DNA from: Cliona cf. orientalis
Lineage: Eukaryota > Porifera > Demospongiae > Clionaida > Clionaidae
Assembly (NCBI GenBank): GCA_963930775.1
Contig: OZ005700.1
Coordinates: 4,722,609 to 4,786,608, forward strand
Direction of reading: 5' to 3'
DNA length: 64,000 bases
Part shown: piece after piece, positions 24,441 to 37,187 of the stretch
How positions within the stretch are numbered: the stretch's first letter is position 1
Layout: each line of letters opens with the position of its first letter
Notes under the pieces: model-generated
Seen by the model: only the letters and a program-made list of their open reading frames with translations
Told to the model about the DNA's origin: nothing
Databases searched by the model: none
Program-made: the position numbers and the translations under genes

Positions 24441-24792
24441 ACAAGTATTAAAACAATTGAATAAAATTTGAAGAATGAAGTAGGGATGGCAGGATCAAAA
24501 AGTACACGAACAAGAGATAATCGCATCTACTATATATACATCCCTACGCTCGATTTCTCGACTATTATGCACCTATTAATCATGGTTGATGTGTTTGTTG
24601 AGTGCGGTATGTGCAGGTTGTTCCCTAGTTGTCAGTTTGATTCAATCGCATTATTACTGGCTATTTTTGCACCCCTCAAAAGCAAGCGTAGGGATGTATA
24701 TATAGTAGATGCGATTATTTCTTGTTCGTGTACTTTTTGATCCTGCCATCCCTACTTCATTCTTCAACTTTATTCAATTGTTTTAATACTTG
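24441..24792. mobile_element. Family F long-TIR MITE, copy 1
   Basis: TIRs of about 70 bp contain GAAGTAGGGATGGCAGGATC and AAAAAGTACAC. Other copies lie at 34052, 41366 and 43568. The centre shares TATTATGCACCTATTAAT. No ORF is conserved. Confidence 0.8.
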
Positions 24793-25075
24793 TTTCTGTT
24801 CTTTTTTATCGATGTCATCTTACATGGTTGCTCATTAAGCGGAAGATGGGAGGTGCACAAAATTCTTTGCCACACCCCTCATTAACTTGTGTTCATAAAA
24901 ATATTATTATGACAATGAACAGGATATTAAACAAAGAAGGCTGCTTTAGGCGGCCCAAGTAGTGATGAGACTTTTCCGCTTAGGAAGAAAACCTAGTTCT
25001 AAGTTCTATTGTTGGCAGCGGCTAGCTACCCGGCATTATTTTATGATCTGTACATTTAATACCGCTGCTCGAGCC

Positions 25076-25161
25076 TAGTCTCGTGAACCAGACCACTCCC
25101 TTCGCAGCGCTGGATGTATTGCACCAGCGCTGCGGAGGGAGTGGTCTGGTTCACGAGACTA
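25076..25161. mobile_element. Palindromic MITE with 9-bp target duplication (8 of 9 match)
   Basis: The 86-bp hairpin element runs from TAGTCTCGTGAACC to its complement. The flanks are GCTCGAGCC (25067-25075) and GCTTGAGCC (25162-25170). Both arms contain the GCAGCGCTGGATGTATT block shared with 58638-58776 and 8241-8322. Confidence 0.85.
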
Positions 25162-25519
25162 GCTTGAGCCTCAGTTGTGCCTTCGTATCAGGTACATAGT
25201 TGCCAACTGTCCCGAAACTGGTGGGACAGTCCCGAAAATATTGGATATGTCCTGCTCTTGTCCCGAATTCTCAGTCTGCTGACATCATAGTATGTCACTA
25301 CGTATTATGCACAAAAGGGGTGTGGCACAAGCCTAACCTTAGTATACTACCACGTGTTTGTCCGTATATCTCGAGATTTAGTGGGCGTGGTAGGTGGATT
25401 TTGTGCGTAGTCGTGGACGTTGCCGAAATAGTGGGTGTGGCAATGCCAAAAATGGGCGTGGCCCCAAAATTTCGCATCTGTCCCGCATCCATTCTTATAA
25501 GGTTGGCAACTATGCAGGT

Positions 25520-26705
25520 ATATGATATCTATGATCGATCCAGCGTAGCACTAGCGCTGTAAGCGCTAGCGAGTAGCTCGTCTATGCCTAGCGCCTTACC
25601 GCTCTTCGAGTCTCGAACCTTCATATCCATGATCGGTCCAGCGCGCCGTTACACGCGCTAGCGATGTACGAGCTGGCAATCATCTGAGCTAGCTTGCCTA
25701 GGGCTAGGCGCTGTCACATGGCTTCACCATGGCAACACATGCTGAGCATGTGCATTATATCACAAAATGGCGTATCAGACACACCCATTCGATAATGGGC
25801 TGTACACACCCACTATTACGTAACTGTCGAGATAACGCCAAACTAGCGTGCCACTGCACTGCGCGCTACAAAATAGAGTGGATTTATATGAAAACTAAGC
25901 TGAGAGGTCCAGACAGTCTTAAGTTAGCCCTGGAAATGAGAAAGAAAGAAAGAAAGAAGAAAGAATGAGAAATGGCCTATTTTTTGAACATCTGGTTCTG
26001 ACGTGTACAATTGTTTTGATGAATGATCTTGGTCTTGTTAGATGCACAATTTGCTGGAGATTCTGATTTTCACACTTAGAAACTTCACAAAATTACCTGT
26101 TTTGAGATATTTGGGTATTTATAATGTATTACATATATGGCATATCCGGACCATCCCTACTTGTAGAGTCTACCGACTCTATGATATATGGATCAGAATA
26201 ATTATATGGAATGATACATGTATATGGGGCCAAATTTATATATCCAACAGAGATATAATACATGGTACCAATGTAGGACTTTGGCACAGATGTGCAGTGA
26301 CGATGGGTGTGGTCTAAATATTCTGCCACACCCACCACAAAGCTTTACACAGATACTATAGCTGCTAAAGTCCCCACACCCACCTTAACTCCACACTTTT
26401 GCAAAATGTCTGCATGAACTAGCTGTTTCTAAAATTGAAAAAAAGTGTGTTTGGTCAATATTTCTTTTTCATTTCCACGGTTAACTCAAGACTCTCTGGA
26501 CTACACACCTTGGTTCGAGCATAAATCCACTCCATTTTGTAGTGTGCACGTCTGTGGCACGTTAGTTTTGTTTTATCATGACAGCGATTTAATCATGGGT
26601 GTGTACAGTGCATTCTGCAAGTGGATGTGTCGGATTCGCCATAAAATTTTTGTCATATAATGCACATGCTCATGTGTTCACCATAGTGAAGTAATGTGAC
26701 AGGAG
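25520..26705. mobile_element. Family E element with inverted arms
   Basis: The left arm (about 25720-25970) has CACCATGGCAACACAT and GTGGATTTATA. The inverse occurs at 26455-26705. The flanking 25520-25720 has GCTAGCGAGTAGCTCGTC blocks. Copies at 32720-33500 (inverted) and 43085-43560 share the body. The centre contains ATCCCTACTTGTAGAGTCTA. No gene is recognised. Confidence 0.7.
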
Positions 26706-27334
26706 TCAGTGGCACCGCATGCAACCACATCCATCGTGTGCGTGCAAGTGAATCGTGGAGCTGACATGTGTCTCAAGTTGAACATCCGTTCGCGTTTCTG
26801 AAAAAAACGTACATAAATTGTGTCCATGCGCAATCATTTATAAATTGCGCATCGAATACTATCCCGTAACCTTAAGAATTTAAGTCAAATTCGTTATCTT
26901 AAAGGTAATTGTCTGTGCTCTACAGTCACCAGTGGTTACATTTCGTAATAAACACAAGTAGCATTATTATAGGTCACAGACTAGGTTGTAATGTTGAGGA
27001 CTACCAGATAGGTAAAATATTCTTATCTTGAGATCAAGCATGTATCTCCATGTATTAAGCTGTCACGAATGATCGAGTGAGATCAAACATCATGCCTATA
27101 GTTTGGCTGCTGAATTAGCTGATAGGGACAAAGGCTCCTTCAGTGGTGGCTCAAGTAGCCTGGTACCATTAAATGCACAAGGCTATATATATAGTGTTCA
27201 AACCAGCAACGCTAATAGCCTACAGGTGTTGTCAACGTAAACGCTGCTACAGACACGAGTGCCTTGAATGGTGTATTTGATCTGGTGAGCTATAACCTTC
27301 CATCAGGTAATATTTTGTAAGAATACATAAGTAT

Positions 27335-27930
27335 GTTTAATATCATAATCATGGGATAATGTGGTTAGTATGCATGATCATCTATTAACAGTACATGCTC
27401 ACAAAACATAGAGATGTAGTTTATGCTCAAACAGTATCCTGCCTTGGCATTACCCATTAGTACCGTGCGCATGCGAAGGTGGAAGCAGTTGCAGAGGCCA
27501 CACCCCTCATAGCAACTAAGTGTACGTGTGCAATGGCAATGTTCTTGCTCTGCTCAAATGTTGCTACCGGACTACTGACAGGTATGATGAAGAACAAACC
27601 TCGCCTTTTGTTTCGCTAGAGACTCGGTGGCTATAGCACCAGCGCCTGCTTAGCAGGCCTCTCGAAACGCGCTGCACTTTCACGCCAATCGTTAGACAAT
27701 GCATCTCTAGCTGTACTGTAGCAATGGCCCAAAGCACTATACTTTGTGCACACAGCCCTACAGTTCTGATCAATCCTGAGCCTTGTAGTGCGGACTTTCT
27801 CTCCGCCCGCGCCGTACATTCATAACTACCGGGCGCTACCAAGACGCGTATACATGCCCTAGCTCATGTAATGACACGGACTATATAAGAAAATTGTCGC
27901 TCTGAAAAATATTTTTCGTTGTATATGGTA
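27335..27930 (+). mobile_element. Family I repeat, inverted copy of 10874-11625
   Basis: It shares CAGTACATGCTCACAAAACA, ACCGGACTACTGACAGGTAT and GCGCCTGCTTAGCAGGC. A related shorter copy follows at 28430-28745. ORFs across it (27564-27842) are not conserved in other copies. Confidence 0.7.
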
Positions 27931-28086
27931 TAATAATGACATGAAGTACCACAATACTGAACACATTGCCTGCATGGCATGAGTATGTACAGCACTGTGG
28001 CAAGAATTGAATGTGAAATAATTAGCTACAGACAGGTAGCAACCACAAGTGCTCCAGGTCCAAGTTTAGTATCAGTGTAGCTACAA

Positions 28087-28249
28087 TACCGTATACGTGA
28101 AATTCTAAAATTTCAGCAAGCCCAGCTCCCTTTGTACTACAGAAAAATTTGGTGAAAAAAATTGCAAATATGGCAAAGGTCACCATATCCTCTATGCAAG
28201 TTTAGCGTAACAGCAGGTGGCAAAATTGGAGAAATTTCCACGTATGGTA
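28087..28249. mobile_element. TACCGTA-class MITE (ACGTGAAATT stem)
   Basis: The ends TACCGTATACGTGAAATTCT and GAAATTTCCACGTATGGTA are inverted repeats at TA sites. Short AAAATTT-type motifs recur within. No coding content. Confidence 0.7.
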
Positions 28250-29381
28250 TCTTACAAGCATGGTTGAGTCATTGTTAGAGCCTACATGTATAATAATCTT
28301 ATATCAGAAGACATTATACAAAACAAATCATGGCCGGGAGCACTGTACATGGACAAATATTGCACTGGAGCAGCTGAAGGTACAGTAAATAAGATACTGT
28401 GTTTATGCAACTAAAACATAAGATTTAACAAGTATATTTGATGTCACAATCATGGAATAATGTGGCTAATATGCATGAGTTTATACTCGCAGTTACTGTA
28501 TTAAAGCTCACATACTCAGAAAATCTAAACAGTATCATCTCCCTAGCTGTGGTGCGCATGCCAGCTACAGCAGCCTGAACTTTGAACTTAGTATAGTAGT
28601 ACTTCGTAGACCACACACCTCGATGCAGGTCAATAGCAGCTGCTCGAACTCGCCACTGCAATGGCGACGTTCTCACTCTGTCGAATCTACCACCAGGCTA
28701 TGACAAAGAACAGATGTCATCTCTCGCTTCGCTTGCGCTTGAGGCTTAATGATTCAATTTGACTTTCCTCTATTTCTCTGTATTACAGCTGCAGCCCAGC
28801 TATGATTGTGGGCTCTTTACCATCATAAATCTTACGTAGATATGCAGCGTGGATTATAACGGTCAGTCATCAGCTAAAATCCGACCAACATGGCTCCATG
28901 AATATGGCCACCCGAACCAGCCCTGGTCAGACATATCATGGCCGCCTCACCATTGCTTGACAGTATAGTTTGCAATGCACATGCATTCTAATACTACTGG
29001 AAGACGGTGGTTGTCAGTAGCTGGGGGATATCTAGAGTAGTAGTATTTCATTTAGCACCCACTTAACCTACAATTTTCATTGCTTTGTACTGTGGTTTGT
29101 GGTACTGCACCTCTGGGCTTGAACACAACTGCTGTGCTTGACTAAGCTATGCCAATTATGCGCATATAAGCTGCTGCTTTCCCTTGCAAGGACACTTACA
29201 TCTGGCAAAAATACTGCTGGACTACACATATTATAATGTCTGACCAACAGTTGGTGATGTCCGACCAAACTGGGATATGGTCTGAAATTTATCACATCAT
29301 CAATACATTTGTATACATGTAATCCACACTAGATATGCAATGGACAACAGCCAAAGTCACTTTTCTATGACACACAACTAA
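28250..29381. other. Repeat-rich stretch with no recognised gene
   Basis: 28430-28745 is a family I fragment. The remainder has short ORFs only, including 29077-29295 on the minus strand, which resembles nothing known to me. Confidence 0.5.
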
Positions 29382-29617
29382 GGCCACTCCAAATCAATTA
29401 GTTTCTCATCCCCCTTAATTTCCGCCCGCATGCATTTTGTGAATAGGAGCACAATGTAAAAGTATACCGCCTCTTTTTTTGTAAGCGATTTTGACGACCA
29501 TTTCCATCAAAAATTACACATATTGACGACCATTACCACCGCCCGCCCGCCCGCCCGCCCGCCCACATCAATTTTGAGCTCAGAGGGGAAAACTACTAAT
29601 TGATTTGGAGGGGCCTA
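29382..29617. mobile_element. TIR MITE with a CCCG microsatellite
   Basis: GGCCACTCCAAATCAATTAG on the left and CTAATTGATTTGGAGGGGCC on the right form the TIR. Inside lie TTGACGACCAT motifs and about six CCCG units (29538-29562). No coding content. Confidence 0.75.
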
Positions 29618-29848
29618 ATGAGGAAATATCTGGCTAGTAGCTTGGAAGACAAGATGATGTGGCACTTTATCTCAAAGAAGAGAAATATTATTAGAAAGCT
29701 GACAATTATAACACAAATTGCCAGTTGTCTGTTGTGTATGCAGAAAGAAGGCCAGAGTAACATTTGTAGGGAGTGGTATCATGAAGGTTGTGTGGAGATA
29801 CCAGCTGAGGCATTGATGGACAAAGATTTCATATTATATTCACAATAA
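29618..29848 (+). pseudogene. Short PHD-finger-like fragment
   Basis: An ORF starting inside the adjacent MITE encodes CLLCMQKEGQ followed by WYHEGCVEIPAEAL. The C-x2-C spacing and W-Y-H-x2-C block resemble part of a PHD zinc finger, as found at the ends of some transposon proteins. Only about 40 residues fit, the rest of the finger is missing, and no splice sites frame it. A chance ORF is possible. Confidence 0.35.
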
Positions 29849-31822
29849 CAATATTTACTCTTGACATCGCTAAATTTTAAAAAGTGGGAGTGGTCCCTCA
29901 GGATGAACCTCTTATTTTGCTACAAGCCCTAGTCAACAGGAGTCCCCAAAATTACTGTAGGGACCCAGGACCGGTAAGTAGACTCATGGTACCCATTTAA
30001 TTTAGGGGTATTTTGCATACAGGGCATTCCTGTATCTTCATGATTTCTGCTACATAACACACGTAATTCGCAGAGCTAATTAATATTATAAGCAGATACG
30101 GTATGCCGATACCAATATGGCTACAAAAGTACTATGCACCAGACCTAAACTAGGAAGATATGGACTTCTACTACCTATATTTTGTTGTAATAATTAACAT
30201 AGCTATCATAGTCGGTAGACTCTACAGTGCTACAGAGCAAGAGAGTAGATTTTTACCACTGTGTGGTTTTTGCAGTATTTTGTGGTTAAACTTGCATGTA
30301 TCTTTATTTGATTTGATACCCAGTTAGGTCAATGGATGGACTATCTACGTAATAGTGAAAAGCAGATATTACCGTCTATATGGCTTCAGCATGCAAGAAT
30401 GGCCAAAAATTTCCGATTCTTATGTTAAGAATCATGATTTGAATTGAAGATAGGCACCAACTAGATACATATTTGTGCCAAATAAGAAGTCTTAACCACA
30501 AAGAGTCACGGAGATATTCACCAAAATAGCCTAAAATATGGTCTATTTATGTTAGGCACAGAATCTTGCATGAAAGCTTTTAAATTAGTTAAGATCTCGA
30601 GTCAATATTGTGCTCTATGCATCCTTATGCATTAACGATCCTAGTGTATATGTGGAACTGCGAATGTCTTGCAGGAAACGCCCAATCCGGAAGCAAATAT
30701 TTCCGCCGGTTGCTCCAGACGGGTCGAAGTCTGCCTTGATGACGTAGTACCCAACGCACGTATACAATAGTGACGTTTTCATTGACCACGCCCACTGGCG
30801 ATCTAAGAACGAGAGGCAGCGACCTTAGCATTCAACGCGTGGAGCGCTTCACTTCTGAAGCGTTGAAGGAAGGTAAGATAGTAACAATAAGCAGCCTAAA
30901 AGCCGTTTTAATGGTCCGTAGTATTTTTGTGGGGTTGACAGCTACCGCTTCACTAGGCGGTCTGACAGTCGCTCGTGATAGCTACCTATGGTATTACTGT
31001 GTAGAAGCAGACACATTAGAGCGATTCTCTACCTTCAAAAACTTACCTCAACTCGTCCATAGCCTTCGATCTAGCTATTTTTGATTATTTTTATTGCTAT
31101 GTATAGTGCACGTGATACCAGACCAATGTCATTGTTCGTCATACCTTCTGTTAAGGAGTGATGTCTGTTTGATGCTTTGCACACCAGTACTGCAGCTAGA
31201 AGTGCTATTTCTATTCATTGTACAGTGCAACCAAGCAAGAGAGCAAAACTTTTTTATTTCAGAATTTGAGCCTATTTTGACTCATAAAATAAAATCTGTT
31301 ATAGATAACAGTTTGAAATTTGGTACCAATCTTCTTTAACATAAATTCTACATAGAATTTAAATTATGGGATGTAACCATGATTACTTCCATTTTTATGG
31401 CTTCACAAGATAACGTGGCTCTCCAAAATATGTTAGGCACATTAAATGAGTATTGTTTTCGGTTAAGGGCATGCGCTCTACCCAGTTATGCACATCCATA
31501 TGAAGTTAATTGGACATGAATGTAGAGGCTGTGCAGTGCATTGCTAACCAGATATTGTCCTAAAATCCCTTTCGGAGGGCCAAATATGTTAGGCACATTT
31601 TTCCTACTTAGTTCTAGTTAAGAAATTCCACTTGGTGGGCTGATAGCACTTGTAATAAAGTTACTAAATCCCAAATTTGAAGTCTTGACTCCTTACCACT
31701 TCCAAGATATAGCCACTTTTATCCAAAAACAGTGAAAAATCTATGACAACTGGCCTGCACATATGTGGCTTCTGTATTAGCTATATATGGGAAATTTGCA
31801 ATTTTGTAAAACACAATAAAAA
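29849..31822. other. Stretch without a confirmed gene; one weak exon candidate
   Basis: A plus ORF from 30770 reaches an AAG-GTAAGA donor near 30871, and a TTTATTTCAG acceptor near 31260 continues in phase to a stop at 31339, giving a putative 58-residue product. Three ATATGTTAGGCACA-type motifs occur at about 31.4-31.6 kb. Support is weak, as no family is recognised. Confidence 0.3.
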
Positions 31823-32670
31823 CTAGAGCTCTCTCAAGCACAAAACCCTCGGCGCGCTGCATGGCATTTAAGCTACATGCTTCAACAGTTGCATGCAGAA
31901 AAGGGGGCAGCTAAAGGGCTGGGGCCAGGGCCAGACAGGGATGAGGCTAATGTTATACTTGCACAGCAGTGTTATTCAAGACGGTTCAACAGCTCATAGC
32001 AGCAACAACCCTAGCGTGTTGTATCGAACTCCACACTGTGGTGTTGATGTCAACTCAACCTTCCTCACTGTAGCCTAACCTCCAATTCTTGGGGACTTAG
32101 CTAGCTACATCTTAACTAGAAGGACTATGGTGCAAAGCCTTGGCACAAGACTGAAGTACACTGAGCAATATTGCATGTCCAATATTATCGCAACTCACTT
32201 GGTTTCAAGCACTGTAATTCCATGCATGCATACAAGCCAGAGAGTCAAAGGGTACCACAAGAATACAGGCAGCTAAGCCGCTTAGAATTGAACTTGAAGA
32301 AGCCACGATTGTTAAAAGCTCGCTGGTGGACTGAGGGGCGGGATTGATGCAACCGCGCATGCGCTGAGGGTTAAAGACGTATATACCGTATATAGTGCGC
32401 AACCTATTTATACGTCAAGTCATGCTATCGCTAACTCGGGCAAAGTCAAGAAGCTTAGAATCGGCAAATGACGCCGAAACTGGCGAACAAAGCGTTTTCG
32501 GAGAAATCCACACAAATCATGAATTGGGAACGCCATAAGGAACCTTGCAATACCGCAAATTGGACTCGCAAACGAGGTATGTAGCAGCTAGCGTGGTAAC
32601 AGACAGACAGACAGACAGACAAACCAACTACAGTAACCCTCGCGCATGCGCCGAGGGTTAATGATTGTTG
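31823..32670. repeat. Family B/C-type element with GACA microsatellite
   Basis: It starts AACTAGAGCTCTCTCAAGCA, as in the family C/B ends, and carries CCGCGCATGCGCTGAGGGTT at about 32350. A second, similar boundary CGCGCATGCGCCGAGGGTTA lies at about 32640, next to five or six GACA units (32601-32622). No gene is recognised. Confidence 0.6.
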
Positions 32671-32719
32671 TGGCCATTTTGATATCAAGTAGGTCTGTCT
32701 GTGTAGTTTTTAACCCAAA

Positions 32720-33500
32720 AATATGGTTTTAAAAAGTTTTGCTCTCTTGCTTGGTTGCACTGTAGGTCAAAATAAGTATACGTGCAAATTTAGAAAAAAA
32801 TTTATGCTTTTGCTCTGTAGCACTGTATAAGTAGGGATGGCCCAGATATGCCATATATACATTACAAATACCCAAATATCTTAAAATAGGTAATTTTGTG
32901 AAATTTCTAAGTGTGAAAATCAGAATCTCCAGCAAACTGTGCATCTAACAAGACCAAGATCATTCATCAAAACAGTTGTACATGTCAGAACCAGATGTTC
33001 AAAAAATAGGCGATTTGTCGATCTTTCTTTCTTCCTCATTTCCAGGGCTAACTCAAGACTGTCTGGACCTCTCACCTTAGTTCTCATATAAATCCACTCT
33101 ATTTTGTAGCGCGCAGTGCAGTGGCATACTAGTTTGGCGTTATCTCGACAGTTGCGTAATAGTGGGTGTGCACGGCGCATCATCGAATGGGTGTGTCCGA
33201 TATGCCAATTTTTGTGATAATGCGCATGCTCGAAATATCTTGCCATGGTGAAGTCATGTGACAGCGCTTGGCCCTAGGCGCCTAGGTGCTAGGCGAGCTA
33301 GCTATTACTATAGTACTAGCTTGTACATCGCTAGCGCGTGCAACAGCATGCTGGACTGATCATGGATATGAAGGTTCAAGCTTAAGGCTTGAAGAGTGTA
33401 GGCATAGACGAGCTACTCGCTAGCGCCTGCAGCGCTAGTGCTATGCTGGATTGATCATAGATATTATACCATCATACGAAGGAGCAAGGCTCGAGCAGCG
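32720..33500 (-). mobile_element. Family E element, inverted copy
   Basis: It matches 25520-26160 in reverse, including CTAGCGCCTGCAGCGCTAG blocks, GATAACGCC/GGCGTTATC and ATAAATCCACTC. With the family F copy at 34052 it repeats, inverted, the arrangement at 24.4-26.3 kb. Confidence 0.75.
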
Positions 33501-33674
33501 GTACTAAACGTACAGATCATAAAATTATGCTGGGTAGCTAGCTGCTGCCAACAGTAAAACTTAGAACTTGGTTTTCTCCCTAAGCGGAAAAGTCTCATCA
33601 CTATTTGGGCCGCCTAAAGCAGCCTTCTTTGTCATCCTATTCATTGTCATAATAATAACAATATTATTATGCAC

Positions 33675-33925
33675 CTATCAATGCAAATCCCCACCCACCC
33701 CCTCCCGGGCACGAGTGGGGATTTGAGTGTCTCTTGATCCTCAAGCCCTGCCCCAGGGGTGGCGCTTTATATACTCAGAGTATTGTGTATTGCATGTTCC
33801 ATATACTTCTACTAGGGTTAATTTTGTCAAAATATATGCCCCCATGGGGAGCGTCTTTTTCACTCCCTCTGTGGCAAATCCCCACTCATGCCCGGGAGGG
33901 GGTGGGTGGGGATTGGCATTGATAG
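33675..33925. mobile_element. Inverted-repeat element with CCCGGG-rich 50-bp arms
   Basis: The left arm TATCAATGCAAATCCCCACC pairs with the right end GGTGGGGATTGGCATTGATA. The arms are nearly perfect for about 50 bp. It sits between family E and family F at this locus and is absent from the 24.8-25.0-kb counterpart. Confidence 0.8.
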
Positions 33926-34051
33926 AACACAAGTTAATGAGGGCCAGGCGTGGCAAAGAATTTTGCTCACCTCCCATCTTCCACTTAATCAGAAGTTGTG
34001 AGGAAGCCATGTAGATGGCATTGATAAATAACACTAAATGCAATAAGAAAC

Positions 34052-34431
34052 AATTATAAAAACAATTGAATAAAATTGAAGAATGAAGTAGGGATGGCAG
34101 GATTAAAAAGTACACAAACAAGAGATAATCGCATCTACTATACATCCCTATGCTTGCTTTTTGAGGGGTGCAAAAATAACCAGTAATAATGCGATTGAAT
34201 CAAAACTGATAAACCCAAACCATCATGACAACTAGGGAACAATCTGCACGAATGTCTCCCACATACCGCACTCAACAAACACGTCAACCATGACTAATAA
34301 GGTGCACAATAGTCGAGAAAAGCAAGCGTAGGGATGTATAGTAGATGCGATTATCTCTTGTTTGTGTACTTTTTGATCCTGCCATCCCTACTTCATTCAT
34401 TCTTCAATTTTATTCAATTGTTTTTATACTT
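34052..34431. mobile_element. Family F long-TIR MITE, copy 2
   Basis: It has the same GAAGTAGGGATGGCAGGAT TIRs as the 24.44-kb copy, in reverse arrangement, including GCACCCCTCAAAAAGCAAGC-type inner blocks. Confidence 0.8.
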
Positions 34432-34756
34432 GTAATATTATGGTCCAAAGGGCTTCACTTCAGCAGATCCAGATAGTATAGCGCTATAGCAGAACATTTC
34501 GACGATCTTAATTACCAGTTCATATACTTGGCCGCACAGTTGTGTGAGATGAGCAAAAAACATAGTGTACATGGATTTAGTCTATAACGCTACACCCCTT
34601 TTTCGCTTGAGGATACGGTAATAACAATGAGTAACTGCCCCTTTTTCTATTCATCTACCTGGAAACATGAATGTCAGCCCATACCTACCTACACTGGATT
34701 ACGGGTGGCTGTTTCCTTGGATTCAGGGCACTCTGGGTACGCCACTGCTTGAAAAG

Positions 34757-34946
34757 TACCGTAAATCACGAATATTTCGTTGTCAAAATATTTTCGGACA
34801 GCCGGGCTTGTGCGAAAAGTAAACGCACGAAAATACATGCGCTATATTAACAATAATGTGGTACAGGGTCGTTTGTCCGAAATTATTTAATACAAACATT
34901 TATCGCATGAAATATTTTGGATACGAAATATTCGCGATTTACGGTA
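34757..34946. mobile_element. TACCGTA-class MITE (AATATTTCG stem)
   Basis: The ends TACCGTAAATCACGAATATT and AATATTCGCGATTTACGGTA are inverted repeats with TA at each side. GAAATATT and AATATTTCG motifs recur inside. Confidence 0.85.
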
Positions 34947-35078
34947 TACTAAATTAACTTACCAGCGAGAAACATCGATACTTCAAGTAAATATCAGATA
35001 GGCAAGAGGAGTTCCAGGTCCACCATACCTCCACATGAGTGTTATTACAGTACAGAGTAAAGGTAACGTCTGCAAGCA

Positions 35079-35303
35079 TCAAGAATACATGTACGTATCT
35101 ATATCAGTGAGTATGCCAATGCAGAATATTATATGTTCAGCAAACCTGTCATGGCAATGGGAGCGATTGCCAAAGAGGATGTGCACAGCTCTGGACGCCG
35201 ACAGTTTGTAGCATTGGACGAGAGAAATAATGCAAGCAAGAAGTAACAGTGCCACATCATCCAAAGAACCATCAAGTTCATCAGCTGTTACAACTCTGAA
35301 TTC
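35079..35303 (-). CDS. Possible terminal exon of an unidentified membrane protein
   Basis: An acceptor CTTTCCAG precedes 35303, and the frame is open for 74 codons to TGA at 35079, starting EFRVVTADELDG. It has one hydrophobic segment (VALLLLACIISLVQ) and a Cys/His cluster (HCHDRF). I could not find a convincing upstream exon with matching phase, and the family is unknown. A chance open frame cannot be excluded. Confidence 0.3.
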   Translation of the reverse strand, partial: EFRVVTADELDGSLDDVALLLLACIISLVQCYKLSASRAVHILFGNRSHCHDRFAEHIIFCIGILTDIDTYMYS

Positions 35304-35924
35304 CTGGAAAGATAAGAGCTAGAATGAAACGCGTATAAAGACAGAATCACTTTTTATAATCAATAATAATTACCACCACTATTATTCAAGATGTATCACG
35401 AGTGGTATTGAATGTACTCCTGATATTAAATTCGCTACTACGTACATGCACATCCTTGTGTGTTACAGGTCAGCGTTAAAGTGGCCGGGCTGATTTCCAG
35501 GTACTCTGGTGGATATTTTCTTGCTTCAGATATCGGTATTTCGAGTCAAGTCTGGTTGTGACACCAGCTACCGCCACTACTTTCCAGGATGCAGCCATGC
35601 AACTGGAAACCTGCAGTGGACACAAGGCAGTGTATTTACATACCGGTAGTCCACTAATCGCACTATGCAAAACTCCTCGACCTTTGACCTCAGTTTCCTC
35701 GTCTCCAGACCCCGCCCTCAGTTTTCTACTAGAGTTACATTTTGTGTAGCAGTCCTCGCTCAGCGAGCCACTATAATATATTATATGCCAATAATCATTT
35801 CCTCTTCGAGATTGATATTGACTGGAGTATACTCTTAATATTGAGCATGAGCAAGCGTGAAAGCATTCAGATCGTGCATGCGCGCGTGCGCTAAAGTTAG
35901 ATCACGTTGTCGCTTTCCCCGCCG

Positions 35925-36298
35925 CCCCCCCCCCCCGACACTCTGCACTGGAGCCACGTGTCCCCCTGGACTTGCAGCCCTAGAGTCGAACGTCCTCTCC
36001 AGTGTTACACGTCCCCACACGGAGAAATGTTGGGGGGGGGGGGGGGGGGGGCGTGAGCCAGCCCTGCAAAACTAAACTCCCTCCTTTTGGAATATAAGTT
36101 AGCTTAGCTCGTTACCCAGGCCCTTCAAGAGGAGGAGGAGGAGAAGGGCGTGGGTACTTTTTGTATTCCATTACACTACTATCACACTATCACACTACTC
36201 TCATAAGCACTTGCTGCACCTGTGGGAGCATGCTTCTTGAAGCCTGAGCCCAGCCTTGCATGTACAGCAGCCTCCGCCCTTGTCAAAGGTGATCACAG

Positions 36299-36331
<33 letters not shown>
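35925..36331 (+). repeat. Cluster of three long C/G homopolymers
   Basis: Runs of 12 C (35925-35936), 20 G (36032-36051) and 32 G (36300-36331). The first two flank a segment with short inverted similarity (CTGGAGCCACGTG / CTCCAGTGTTACACG). ORFs across them give polyproline or polyglycine and are not genes. Confidence 0.8.
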
Positions 36332-36332
<1 letters not shown>

Positions 36333-37004
36333 ATGGGAAGAGAGACCAAGAGAGTACCCTGTTACCTATGACAAAGGAGCCCCCTGGCATGGTCAAATGC
36401 AATTTCATCAATTCATAGTAGAACTTGAAGAATTGGCGGTTGCCATGAATTTGCTAGGGTCAGCAGAGCTCATTATTGTTAGGAGAAGTTAGTAGCTGGC
36501 TAGAAAAATATGGCTTAGCCACTAGCCTACTTGTATAAAAATCTGTTACACGAGATTTAGTGATCTTATTTTGGTAAAGGTCGTCAGCATTTTATATCGT
36601 GATACAGTGTTTTATGACTGTGCCAGGGTATCTCTTGTGTATAAATCTACTCTGGCTTGTAACATAACTACTGCTTGTTGGCAGAGTAGCTAATAGCTAG
36701 AAACAAAAAGTGGAGTCCAATGATGGCCAGATATATAGCATGTAACCACAATCCTAGAGCTTGCTAGTCTGGGTTCCAGACCGTACAACTATAGGTATAT
36801 GGTATTATGGATCTTCATGACATTGCATGGCCGCATGAGTATATCCTTTTTGTGACAATCTCATTACAAGGAAGACGTGAAGTGTCTGGCACCCAGACTA
36901 AGAGCTTGCACGATAGTATGGTTGTACTACAAAATTAGCTAATGGATACCATGCAGGCCGAGTCATGTGCTGTCTAGTCAATGTTTATGCCTACAAGTGT
37001 ATTG
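36332..37004. other. No gene or repeat recognised
   Basis: Short ORFs only. Two GTCTGGG/CCCAGAC-type sequences near 36770 and 36890 are in inverse orientation and may mark a small element. Confidence 0.35.
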
Positions 37005-37165
37005 CATTGGGGGTCCCCATTTTCATAAGAGGGTCCCCAAAATTCTATGAAAATGGGGACCCGGGGATCCCTAAAATATTATGAAAATAGGGACCCGGGT
37101 CCCCAATTTTCTATAAAATTGGGGACCTGGTGTCCCCAGTTTGGGGGTCCCTATTTTCGTATGAC
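37005..37165. mobile_element. Palindromic repeat of GGGTCCCCA...TTTTCATA motifs
   Basis: Six or more alternating forward and inverse copies of GGGTCCC with ATGAAAATGGGGACC occur. The structure resembles a small foldback MITE. No ORF. Confidence 0.6.
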
Positions 37166-37187
37166 ACCGGCAACTATTATATAGCTA

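Noticed and set aside
29538..29562. CCCG run considered as a CRISPR-like or regulatory array
   Set aside because: It is a simple tetranucleotide microsatellite inside a MITE, with no spacers.
35857..36492. Proline- and glycine-rich ORFs
   Set aside because: They are produced by translating poly-C and poly-G runs.
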